Of a stretch of DNA of 64,000 bases, positions 43,582 through 50,863 are shown one piece after another (positions within the stretch are counted from its first letter, which is position 1; the number at the start of each line of letters is the position of its first letter). Position numbers and translations under genes: made by a program. Source of the stretch: Sphaerisporangium sp040683095 (GTDB taxonomy: Bacteria; Actinomycetota; Actinomycetes; Streptosporangiales; Streptosporangiaceae); NCBI RefSeq assembly GCF_040683095.1, contig NZ_JBFBCI010000011.1, positions 62,001-126,000 of the forward strand, read 5' to 3'. The notes under the pieces were generated by a model. The model made no database searches. It was given only the letters and a program-made list of their open reading frames with translations, and was not told where the DNA came from.

Positions 43582-44451
43582 ATGGCGGCGCACGAGGTGG
43601 AGTCCGGACGGCGGATCGACGACGCGCGAAGGCTCGCCGAGAGCGGCGAGCTGGAGGCCGCGGCCGAGATCTTCGCCGAGCTGGTGGCCGACGACGGAGA
43701 GGCCGACCGCGCCCAGGCGGCCGTCGGCCTCGCTCTGGTGCTGGAGCGGCGCGGCGACGTCGCGGGCGCCAGGGCGGCGGCCCGCGCGGCCCTGGCCACC
43801 GGGCACCCGGAGTTCGCCGCGCAGGCGGCCTGCCACCTGGCGCGCGGGTTCGAGCGCGAGGACCTGGGCGACCAGGCCCGGGCCGCCTGGCAGGCCGTGA
43901 TCGGCATCGGCACGCCCGCCTACCTTCCCGCCGCGCACATGGCGCTGGCGCGCCTCGCCGCGCGGCGGGGGGACGACGCGGAGGCCGAGGCCGCGCTGCG
44001 GGCGGCGCTCGCCACCCGCGACCCCCTGGTGGGCTCCCGGGCGGCCCAGGCGCTCGCCGAGCGGCTCCTCGGCGACGGGGAGCCGGGGGAGGCCGCCGAC
44101 GTGATCCTGGGGGCGCTGGAGGTGCCCGGGGCCGCCGACGCCGGGCGGCTGCGCGTCCTGCTCGGCATGGCCCACCTGGACATGGCCTGCGGCGAGTTCG
44201 CGGCCTCCGTTGAGGGCGCCGCCGAGGGCGGCGGGGACGCCGACGGCACGGCGCTGGCGATCGAGCTGCTGGCGCGCACGCTCCCGCTGCGCGGCCGGGA
44301 CGAGGACGCCGACGCGGTGTGGGAGTACGGCCTCAGCCACCCCGACGAGGCCGTGGCCGCGCAGGTCCGCCTGCGGCTCGCCCGTGACGAGGGCCCCCAC
44401 GCCGCCGTCCCGCGCGCGGGGGAGGGGCCGGGGGCCGGGGACGAGGGCTGA
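43582..44451 (+). CDS. TPR-like helical repeat protein
   Basis: 289 residues from ATG at 43582 (AGAGG 6 bases upstream; an upstream ATG at 43513 follows TAATAT, which is more likely the -10 box). Tandem helix-turn-helix repeats of about 34-37 residues: RLAESGELEAAAEIFAELVA, ALVLERRGDVAGARAAARAAL, ARLAARRGDDAEAEAALRAAL. Typical TPR spacing of small and large residues. Very Ala/Glu/Arg-rich. Acts as a protein-binding scaffold by family; partner unknown. 105 bases after gcvP. Confidence 0.7.
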   Translation: MAAHEVESGRRIDDARRLAESGELEAAAEIFAELVADDGEADRAQAAVGLALVLERRGDVAGARAAARAALATGHPEFAAQAACHLARGFEREDLGDQARAAWQAVIGIGTPAYLPAAHMALARLAARRGDDAEAEAALRAALATRDPLVGSRAAQALAERLLGDGEPGEAADVILGALEVPGAADAGRLRVLLGMAHLDMACGEFAASVEGAAEGGGDADGTALAIELLARTLPLRGRDEDADAVWEYGLSHPDEAVAAQVRLRLARDEGPHAAVPRAGEGPGAGDEG

Positions 44452-44457
44452 CCGGCC

Positions 44458-44835
44458 TCAGCGGCGGCGCCGGCCGAGCGCGGCGGCGACGTTGACGATC
44501 ACGATGCCCGCCCAGGCCAGGAACAGCCCGCCGGGCCCCCCCTGGTGGGCGGCGATCGCCGTGAGCGGCACGCCGATGCCGAGCGAGCCGAGCGCGATCG
44601 GGATCATCGCGTCGACCTGCTTGGGGCCCTTGCCCGGCGGGGGATAGGCGTCGCCGGGCGGCGGGGCGTACCCCTGGGGCCCGCGCTGGGCGGCGATCTC
44701 GGCGCGCACCCTGGTCTCGATCGTATGGTCGAGCTTCTCCAGGAACGACTCGATCAGGACGTTCTCGTACTCGGGCCCGAGGTCCCGCCGCGCCTCGACG
44801 GTGGCGCGCAGCTCGTCACGTGGATTATCCGGCAC
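44458..44835 (-). CDS. Small actinomycete membrane protein, hypothetical
   Basis: 125 residues from GTG. N-terminal helical segment ELRATVEARRDLGPEYENVL followed by IESFLEKLDHTIETRVRAEI, a Pro/Gly-rich linker, then two hydrophobic helices (MIPIALGSLGIGVPLTAIAA; LFLAWAGIVIVNVAAAL) and a polybasic end (GRRRR). I know the EARRDLGPEYE... helix from many actinomycete hypothetical membrane proteins but no function. Divergent from the hydrolase at 44917 and convergent with the TPR gene. Confidence 0.6.
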   Translation of the reverse strand: MPDNPRDELRATVEARRDLGPEYENVLIESFLEKLDHTIETRVRAEIAAQRGPQGYAPPPGDAYPPPGKGPKQVDAMIPIALGSLGIGVPLTAIAAHQGGPGGLFLAWAGIVIVNVAAALGRRRR

Positions 44836-44916
44836 CGCCCTAATCTGTCACGGCGGCGCGGGCCATGGCATCCCCCGCGAGAAGTAGCGGGGTCCTTCCC
44901 AGGTACGGTGTGGGCC

Positions 44917-45510
44917 ATGCGCATCGTGACGCCGAACGGGCCGGCGATCGTGGAGGTCGACAAGGCGCGCGACCCGCGGTTCCTGTTCGTGCTCACCCAC
45001 GGCTCGTCCGGGGGAGTGGAGGCGCCGGACCTGCTGGCGGTGCGCGACGCGGCCGGCGAGATCGGCGGGACCGTCGCGCGGGTCCTCCAGCCGTTCCGCG
45101 TCGCGGGCGCCCGGGCCCCGGGCTCGGCGGTCAAGCAGGACGAGTCCTGGACCGCGCTGGTGGCCTCGCTGCGGCGCCGGTTCCCTGGCCTGGCCCTGGT
45201 GCAGGGCGGGCGGAGCAACGGCGCGCGGGTCGCCTGCCGTACCGCCCGTGCCGTCTCGGCCGACGCGGTGGTGGCGCTGGCCTTCCCGCTGCACCCGCCC
45301 GGCAGGCCGGAGCGCTCGCGGGCCGGTGAACTACGCGAAGCGGGCGTGGACGTGCTCGTGGTGAGCGGTGACCGCGACCCGTTCGGCGTGCCCGAGGAGG
45401 CGGACGCCGCCCGGCGGGTCGTGCTCGCCGGGGAAGGACATGAATTCAAGAAAAACCCCGCCCGGGTGGGCGAGGTGGTCGCGGAGTGGCTCGGCCCCCG
45501 GTTCGGGTGA
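44917..45510 (+). CDS. Alpha/beta hydrolase, KANL3/Tex30-like
   Basis: 197 residues, ATG at 44917; no strong ribosome site. Small dienelactone-hydrolase-like fold: FLFVLTHGSSGGVEAPDLLA, nucleophile elbow GGRSNGARVACR (Ser), catalytic Asp in VVSGDRDPFG, His in AGEGHEF. The catalytic triad is complete. Substrate unknown; family members are intracellular esterases or thioesterases. The VQGGRSNGARVA stretch is diagnostic for the group. Confidence 0.8.
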   Translation: MRIVTPNGPAIVEVDKARDPRFLFVLTHGSSGGVEAPDLLAVRDAAGEIGGTVARVLQPFRVAGARAPGSAVKQDESWTALVASLRRRFPGLALVQGGRSNGARVACRTARAVSADAVVALAFPLHPPGRPERSRAGELREAGVDVLVVSGDRDPFGVPEEADAARRVVLAGEGHEFKKNPARVGEVVAEWLGPRFG

Positions 45511-45522
45511 ACCGCGGGCCGG

Positions 45523-45723
45523 TCAGGCCGCGCTGATGGCGAGGTCGGTGGGGCGGTGCGGGGCGATGACCGCGCCGTCGGGCAGGAGCTCCCCGGTGTC
45601 CTCGAAAAGCACGATGCCGTTGCACAGCAGGCTCCACCCCTGCTCGGGGTGCGCCGCGATCGTGCGGGCGGCTTCGCGGTCCGGTGCGGTGGTGCTCGGA
45701 CAGGACGGCTCATGCGGGCACAT
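45523..45723 (-). CDS. DUF5999 small protein
   Basis: 66 residues from ATG at 45723 (GGAGG 8 bases upstream). MCPHEPSCPSTTAPDREAAR start, HPEQGWSLLCNGIVLFEDTG, ELLPDGAVIAPHRP. Matches the small actinomycete DUF5999 family (Cys-Pro-His-x-P-x-Cys start, WSLLCNGV core). Three conserved Cys plus His may bind a metal. Function unknown. The promoter region upstream contains a perfect 10-bp inverted repeat (45856-45878). Confidence 0.85.
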   Translation of the reverse strand: MCPHEPSCPSTTAPDREAARTIAAHPEQGWSLLCNGIVLFEDTGELLPDGAVIAPHRPTDLAISAA

Positions 45724-46048
45724 CGGCGTGCCTCCGGATTTCTCTCTCGGTCTGGTGTCCGGCCGGGATCCTCGGCGACGGCGCGTCTGCCCGCTCCGAT
45801 TCCCCCGCCCCCGTCGGACGGGGCCGAACGCTGTGTGGTCGACGTGTGTGCTGACGCACACTTACAGAGTAAGTGTGCTGCGGGTCACACGCGGGCGACA
45901 TAGCCCATTAGGACGGTTTAGATCCTTCGATTAGGGGGGTCCAGGGGGCCGCCGGGCCGGTCTCGTGCCGTGTGACCTGCGACACAAGCGTGCCCGACAG
46001 AAGATAACGGTCTCAATACGACTCGCCGCCGAACGGATAAACGTATGG
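45724..46048. promoter_or_regulatory. Intergenic region with perfect 10-bp inverted repeat
   Basis: No gene seen. GCACACTTAC (45856-45865) and its exact reverse complement (45869-45878), spacer AGA. A second, overlapping imperfect repeat (GTGTGC, 45846-45851, with GCACAC, 45856-45861) is alongside. It lies 130 bases upstream of the DUF5999 gene. Low GC for this genome. Operator or short RNA hairpin. Confidence 0.5.
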
Positions 46049-46708
46049 TTACGCCTCGGCAAGCCCCCTGAGCAGGGCGTCCAGCCCCCGCTCGAAGGCC
46101 TCCACGGCCTCCTCCCCGGACTCGGGACGGGCCGCCGTCGCGCCGCCGAGTCTAGCGCCGCCGGGGCCGCCGCTCCCGCCGTTCGCGAACTCCGCGCCGT
46201 CCCCGTCGCCGTCGTCTCCCGCCGGCGCGGCCCAGCCGGACCGCTGGATCTCCACCGCGACGCTGCCCATCACGTACGCCCGCAGCGCGCGCACGGCCGC
46301 CGCGGCGTCCCCCAGCCCGGAGGCGGCCAACTGCTCGGCCTGCTCGCGGATCGCCATCAGCGCCGTGCCGCGCGGGGGTTTGGTCAGGGCCAGGGCCAGC
46401 ACCCCGGGGTGCTCCAGCAGCGCGGCGCGGCTCGCCCGGGCCCACGCGCGGGCCACGTCCTGCCAGCCCGCCGCACCTGAGGGATCGACGGCGACGGTCG
46501 TGACGTGCTCGGCCAGCGCGTCCATCAGCGCCTCCTTGCCGCGGGGCAGGTGGTGGTAGATGGCCATCGCCTCCACCTGGAGCGCGTCGCCGAGCCTGCG
46601 CATGGTGAGCCGCCGCAGGCCCTGGCCGTCGGCGATGTGCAGCGCCGCCTCGATGATGCGCTCGCGGGACAGGGGGACGGGAGGTCGTTTCGCCGGCATA
46701 CAGGTCAT
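46049..46708 (-). CDS. TetR-family regulator (TetR_C type)
   Basis: About 219 residues; start uncertain between GTG 46717, ATG 46708 and ATG 46699, with no ribosome site, so possibly a near-leaderless mRNA. HTH: LSRERIIEAALHIADGQGLR, RLTMRRLGDALQVEAMAIYH, HLPRGKEALMDAL. The C-terminal ligand domain contains a Gly/Asp-rich low-complexity insert (APAGDDGDGDGAEFANGGSG region). The operator-like TTAC-TTT-GTAA (46724-46734) lies a few bases upstream, in line with autorepression. No obvious partner gene; the divergent neighbour is a small hypothetical. Confidence 0.85.
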   Translation of the reverse strand: MTCMPAKRPPVPLSRERIIEAALHIADGQGLRRLTMRRLGDALQVEAMAIYHHLPRGKEALMDALAEHVTTVAVDPSGAAGWQDVARAWARASRAALLEHPGVLALALTKPPRGTALMAIREQAEQLAASGLGDAAAAVRALRAYVMGSVAVEIQRSGWAAPAGDDGDGDGAEFANGGSGGPGGARLGGATAARPESGEEAVEAFERGLDALLRGLAEA

Positions 46709-46722
46709 GATCCACACAGTGG

Positions 46723-46736
46723 CTTACTTTGTAAAG
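46723..46736. promoter_or_regulatory. TetR-type operator, TTAC-TTT-GTAA
   Basis: CTTACTTTGTAAAG (46723-46736) is a near-perfect palindrome in the divergent promoter of the TetR gene and the 139-residue protein, resembling the CTTTACAATGTAAAG-type sites of TetR_C regulators. Confidence 0.5.
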
Positions 46737-46838
46737 GGCGCCACGCCGTACCGGCGGCCCGGCCCCTCCGTAGGCGGCGTACGCTAGGGCGAGCGACGAA
46801 CGCCGGATCACCGGCGAAGTGCCGAGAAAGGGCAGGCG

Positions 46839-47258
46839 ATGGCGTTTTTCCGTCCGAGGGTGAGCCGGGAGGCGGAGGTCAGGCACCACGCCGACCAGGA
46901 GGTCGGGAAGGGCTTCGCCCAGGTGCTGGAGAAGGCGCGTGACGCCGAGCGCGCGCTGCGCCGGGCGCGGGCCGAGGAAGCGGGCGCGGCCGAGCTGTGC
47001 GCCGCGGGCCTGGCCTTCGACCGGGCGCTGACCGACGCGCTGCGCACCGCCGAGGCCGCCAAGCGGGCGACCCTGGGCGTGCGGGCGTACGACGACCGCA
47101 TCCGGCGCCGCAAGGGGGTCGCCACCCCCGAGGGCGCCCGCTGGGTGGCCGAGGTCGACCGGCTGCGCACCCTGCGCGAAGAGAACCGGCTCACCGGCAT
47201 CGTCCGCGTGCCGCGCCCGTTCGTCTCCACCCCCGCCGGCGGCGCCTCCGCGCACTAG
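46839..47258 (+). CDS. Helical, charged protein of unknown function
   Basis: 139 residues, ATG with AAAGGGCAGG upstream. Long amphipathic helix region: VRHHADQEVGKGFAQVLEKA, RDAERALRRARAEEAGAAEL, AFDRALTDALRTAEAAKRAT. Then YDDRIRRRKGVATPEGARWV and a basic tail. No membrane segment, no Cys pair, no known family. Shares its promoter region with the divergent TetR gene and might be its target. Confidence 0.55.
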   Translation: MAFFRPRVSREAEVRHHADQEVGKGFAQVLEKARDAERALRRARAEEAGAAELCAAGLAFDRALTDALRTAEAAKRATLGVRAYDDRIRRRKGVATPEGARWVAEVDRLRTLREENRLTGIVRVPRPFVSTPAGGASAH

Positions 47259-47283
47259 CCGCGCGGGGCGCCCCGAGACGCGA

Positions 47284-47315
47284 ACGGCCTCCATCCCGTG
47301 CGGGGCGGAGGCCGT
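47284..47315. terminator. Bidirectional terminator hairpin
   Basis: ACGGCCTCC (47284-47292) / GGAGGCCGT (47307-47315), perfect 9-bp stem with a GC-rich inner loop, between the convergent hypothetical gene and the sigma factor gene. Confidence 0.6.
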
Positions 47316-47345
47316 GACCGCCGGCTCACCGGCCGGGCTGCGTCG

Positions 47346-48752
47346 TCAGCTCGCCCAGTCCAGCAGCGGCCGGGTGTTGCTCGGGTGGCGCAGCTTGCTG
47401 AGCGACTCCTTCTCGAGCTGGCGGATGCGCTCCCGGGTCAGCCCCAGGTGCTTGCCGATCTCGTCCAGCGTGTGCGGCTTGCCGTCGATCAGGCCGAACC
47501 GCAGCGCCATGATCTTGGCCTCGCGCGGCGTCAGGTTGTCCAGCACGCCGCGCAGCTCGGCGCCGAGGAGCTGCCGGTCGACGACCTCCGAGGCCTCGGG
47601 GGCGTCGACGTCCTCGATCAGGTCGCCGATGGTGGTCTCGCCGTCCTCGCCGATGGTCGCGTTGAGGCTGATCGGCTGGCGGCTGGTGCGCAGGAGCTCC
47701 TCGATCTGGTCGGGGGTCTTGTCCAGCTCGACCGCCAGCTCCTCGGGGGTCGGCTCGCGCCCCAGGCGCTGGTGCATGTCGCGCTCGACGCGCGACAGCT
47801 TGGACAGCAGCTCCAGGACGTGGACGGGCAGGCGGATCGTCCGGGCGGAGTCGGCGAAGCCGCGCTGGATCGCCTGGCGGATCCACCACATCGCGTACGT
47901 CGAGAACTTGTACCCCTTGGAGTAGTCGAACTTCTCGACCGCGCGGATCAGGCCGAGGTTGCCCTCCTGGACGACGTCCAGCAGCGCCATGCCCCGGTCG
48001 GTGTACTTCTTGGCCACCGAGACGACCAGGCGCAGGTTGGCCTCGAGCATGTGGTCCTTGGCGCGCCTGCCGTCCTCGACGACCCACTCCAGCTCCGTGC
48101 GCTCGTCCTCGCCCGGCGACCCGGTCTCCAGCTTGTGCTCGGCGTACAGGCCGGCCTCGATGCGCTTGGCCAGCTCGACCTCCTCGGCCGCGGTCAGCAG
48201 CGTGCGGCGGCCGATGGACTTGAGGTAGGTGTGCACAGAGTCGCCCATGACCGAGGACTGGTCGTCCAGGTCGAGCGTCTCGTTCTGGAGCTCGTGCTCG
48301 TCGGGCTCCTCCCAGTTGTCCTGGGGGCCGGGTCCGTCGTCGGGGGCGACCGGCGCGGTGGCGGGTGCGGGCGCGGCCGTCTTGCGCGCGGATCGCCGGG
48401 GGCGCGGCTCGGCGGTGGTCTCGGAGGCGCCGGAGCCGCCGGCGGGCGTGATGGTGGTGCTGGTCATTGCGCTCTTCGCGGTAGTCTTCACAGTGGTGCT
48501 CTTACGAGTATCGCTCGCCGGGTCGCCGGCCTTGGGGGCGGGCTCGTCCTCCGCGGCGAGGTTCACGCCCGCCTCGGTGAGCTCGCGCAGGATCGAACGG
48601 CCCTTGGCCGGGCTGATCCGCGCCGACGAGAACGCCTCGCGCAGCTCCGCGAGGGAAAGGTGCCCCTGAGCTCGGCCTCTGTCGAGAACGCGGTCGAGGG
48701 TCGTCGAGGGCGCCTCGCGCTCGGTCGAGGCCGCCGCGGCAGTTCGGGGCAT
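47346..48752 (-). CDS. RNA polymerase sigma-70 factor, principal-like (HrdB/SigA group)
   Basis: 468 residues from ATG at 48752 (GGAGGAGG 7 bases upstream). A region 1.1-like helix (LSLAELREAFSSARISPAKG) is followed by a long Thr/Ala/Lys/Pro-rich linker (about 75-150). Then region 1.2 DSVHTYLKSIGRRTLLTAAE, regions 2.1-2.4 LRLVVSVAKKYTDRGMALLD, QEGNLGLIRAVEKFDYSKGY, KFSTYAMWWIRQAIQRGFAD, region 3, and region 4.2 TLDEIGKHLGLTRERIRQLE. The complete 2.4 and 4.2 helices indicate a vegetative-type sigma. GRRTLLTAAEEV differs from the HrdB wording as I recall it (KVPLLNAEQEV), so it may be a group 2 paralogue. Confidence 0.9.
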   Translation of the reverse strand: MPRTAAAASTEREAPSTTLDRVLDRGRAQGHLSLAELREAFSSARISPAKGRSILRELTEAGVNLAAEDEPAPKAGDPASDTRKSTTVKTTAKSAMTSTTITPAGGSGASETTAEPRPRRSARKTAAPAPATAPVAPDDGPGPQDNWEEPDEHELQNETLDLDDQSSVMGDSVHTYLKSIGRRTLLTAAEEVELAKRIEAGLYAEHKLETGSPGEDERTELEWVVEDGRRAKDHMLEANLRLVVSVAKKYTDRGMALLDVVQEGNLGLIRAVEKFDYSKGYKFSTYAMWWIRQAIQRGFADSARTIRLPVHVLELLSKLSRVERDMHQRLGREPTPEELAVELDKTPDQIEELLRTSRQPISLNATIGEDGETTIGDLIEDVDAPEASEVVDRQLLGAELRGVLDNLTPREAKIMALRFGLIDGKPHTLDEIGKHLGLTRERIRQLEKESLSKLRHPSNTRPLLDWAS

Positions 48753-48990
48753 GAGCACACCTCCTCCGTCACGGAGTCGCCTGATTCATTCGATGGGATG
48801 GCGCGGCGTTCGCGTTCGGCGCACCAGTATCAATAACGCCCGACGCCGTCTTTTGTTCCCGCGACCCGCCACACCGTGACCGGGCGACTCCTGATCTCCC
48901 GGCTCGTCTTGCCTGGTCGCGGTGCCCTCTGCCCTCGATCGGGTGTCCGGCACCGCCCTGCCCGGGGGCGTCCCGGCCCCCGGCATGAAA

Positions 48991-49022
48991 GGAGGCGGGC
49001 CCCCTCGAGGTGGCCCGCCTCC
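48991..49022 (-). terminator. Terminator of the small secreted protein gene
   Basis: Perfect 11-bp stem GGAGGCGGGCC (48991-49001) / GGCCCGCCTCC (49012-49022); read on the minus strand it is followed by TTTCATG. Just past the stop at 49042. The rest of 48753-48990 should contain the sigma factor promoter. Confidence 0.75.
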
Positions 49023-49041
49023 CCGGCGTGATCGCGCGGCG

Positions 49042-49407
49042 TCAGCTGCCGGGCGTCTTCGTGGGGGTCTTCTCGGGCGTCAGCACGGGCATCGGCATCG
49101 GCTCGGCGCTCTCCAGCCGCTTCTCGGTCCAGTACTCCGCCACCTTGCCCGGGTCCGAGTTGAGATCGGGGTCGGTGACGACGAACTTCTCCGGCGAGCG
49201 GGTCGGCTCGGCGTTCTGGGGCACCTCGGGGCCGGGGATCTGGCCCGGAGCCTCACCCGGGCCCGGGGTCGCCTGCGACGGCTCCTGGCCGGTCTTCTCG
49301 GACCTGTCCACCCGTCCGGACGCCGCGGCGGCCGCGACGGAGATGCCCCCGGCGAGGACCACACCGGCCACTCCGGCCGAGATCCACATCTTGCGGGTTG
49401 GGTTCAT
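49042..49407 (-). CDS. Small secreted protein resembling a serine-protease prosegment
   Basis: 121 residues, ATG with GGAAGGA 7 bases upstream. Signal peptide MNPTRKMWISAGVAGVVLAG (then GISVAAAAASG, cleavage near residue 30). Pro/Glu/Thr-rich extended region, then VAEYWTEKRLESAEPMPMPV and a Thr/Pro/Lys tail. The YWT-x-(E/K)R(M/L)-x-x-A-x-P motif recalls the segment just ahead of the catalytic domain in many secreted S1-family proteases of this group. Here no protease domain follows. It may be a stand-alone inhibitor-like propeptide, or the motif may be a cell-surface tag. Confidence 0.5.
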   Translation of the reverse strand: MNPTRKMWISAGVAGVVLAGGISVAAAAASGRVDRSEKTGQEPSQATPGPGEAPGQIPGPEVPQNAEPTRSPEKFVVTDPDLNSDPGKVAEYWTEKRLESAEPMPMPVLTPEKTPTKTPGS

Positions 49408-49485
49408 CGAGGCGTCCTTCCTGATCCAGCCTGTCCGTATGACGCGCTGGACATCACTTCCGGTTCCCTTGACGGGACATTGTGG

Positions 49486-50676
49486 TCAAGAAGGATCGCT
49501 TATGCCAACAAACCCGGAAATCTGCGTACGTATGGCGACGAGATCGTGTTTGCCGTTCGGGAGCAGCGGCAGCCGGTCCACCACCGCCAGCGCCCGCGGC
49601 GCCGCGTACCCCGGCAGGCGCGTCTTCACCAGCGACCGGAGCTCGGCGAGGGCCGGGGGAGCGGCGGGGTCGGCCGCGACCACCACCGCGACGACCTCCT
49701 GACCCCACTCCGGGTGAGGACGGCCCACCACGACGGCCTCCCGGACCGCCGGATGCCCGGCCAGGAGCCCGGCGACCGCCCCGGCCACGACCTTCCGGCC
49801 CCCGGTGGTGATCACGTCGTCCACCCGGCCCAGCACCCGCAGCCGCCCGTCCTGGAACGCCCCGAGATCGGAGGTGAGATACCAGCCGCCGTCCAGCGCC
49901 GCCGCCGTCAGGTCGGGGCGCAGCCGATACCCCGAGAACAGCACCGGCCCGGCCAGCCGGATCCGCCCGTCCGGCCCCACATCGGCCCGTACGCCCTCCA
50001 GCGGGACGCCGTCGTACACGCACCCCCCGCACGTCTCGCTCATGCCGTACGTGCCGACCACGCGCGCGCCGGACTCGCGGGCGGCCTCCACCAGCCCGGG
50101 AGGGGCCGCGGCGCCGCCGAGCAGGATCGTGCGGAACCCCGACACGTCCGCCCCCGCCTCCAGCAGGCGCCGGAGCTGGGTGGGCACCAGCGACACGTGG
50201 TCGGCGCCGCTCGCCGCCACCGCCTCGGGGACGAACCGCTCGTGGACCAGCGGCTCGGAGCCGCCGAGCAGCGCCCGGACCAGCACCTGCAGACCCGAGA
50301 CATGGGAGGGGGGAAGGCAGCACAGCCAGCGCCCGCCGGGCCGGGCGCCGAGCCGCGCCAGCGAGGCCGACGCCGAGGCCGTCAGCGCCGAGGCCGTCAG
50401 CTCCACCCCCTTGGGCGCCCCGGTGGACCCGCTGGTCGCGATGACCACCGCGACCCCGTCCGCCGCGGGGACCCCGCCCGGAAGGGGCCGGACCTCGCCG
50501 GGGGTCACCAGATGGGTCGGGCGCAGCGCCTCCAGCGCGGCCCGCAGCGCCGGGGCGGGCAGGGACGGATCCAGCGGCAGCACGGCCGGGCCGCCGCCGA
50601 GCAGCGCCTCGCGGACCTTCCGCACCACCAGCGGGCCGGGGCCGGAAACCACCGCGTGCACCGGTCGCTCACTCAC
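49486..50676 (-). CDS. menE: o-Succinylbenzoate-CoA ligase (menaquinone synthesis)
   Basis: 396 residues from GTG at 50676. Acyl-adenylate-forming enzyme, short form typical of actinobacterial MenE: P-loop IATSGSTGAPKGVEL, VGTYGMSETCGG, YLTSDLGAFQDGRLRVLGRV, DDVITTGGRKV, C-terminal Lys in LPLLPNGKHDLVAI. Activates o-succinylbenzoate with CoA. No ribosome site, but TAACCT (on the minus strand) ends 7 bases before the GTG, so the transcript is probably leaderless. Divergent from menD, as in other actinomycetes. Confidence 0.9.
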   Translation of the reverse strand: MSERPVHAVVSGPGPLVVRKVREALLGGGPAVLPLDPSLPAPALRAALEALRPTHLVTPGEVRPLPGGVPAADGVAVVIATSGSTGAPKGVELTASALTASASASLARLGARPGGRWLCCLPPSHVSGLQVLVRALLGGSEPLVHERFVPEAVAASGADHVSLVPTQLRRLLEAGADVSGFRTILLGGAAAPPGLVEAARESGARVVGTYGMSETCGGCVYDGVPLEGVRADVGPDGRIRLAGPVLFSGYRLRPDLTAAALDGGWYLTSDLGAFQDGRLRVLGRVDDVITTGGRKVVAGAVAGLLAGHPAVREAVVVGRPHPEWGQEVVAVVVAADPAAPPALAELRSLVKTRLPGYAAPRALAVVDRLPLLPNGKHDLVAIRTQISGFVGISDPS

Positions 50677-50863
50677 GGTCGTAAGGTTAGTCCCGATGAG
50701 AGGCCTCCCCGCGCGCTGCGCCGGCGCCGGGCGCAGTGAGGAGCGAGACTGATCGTGGGCGTTGTCGACCGCAACCGCGCCGTCCCCGCCGCTCGATGAC
50801 GGCCCCGCGCGTCCCCGCCGCGGCGAACCCTCCGGTCCGGCCGAGCGCGCCAGAGGAGGGCCG

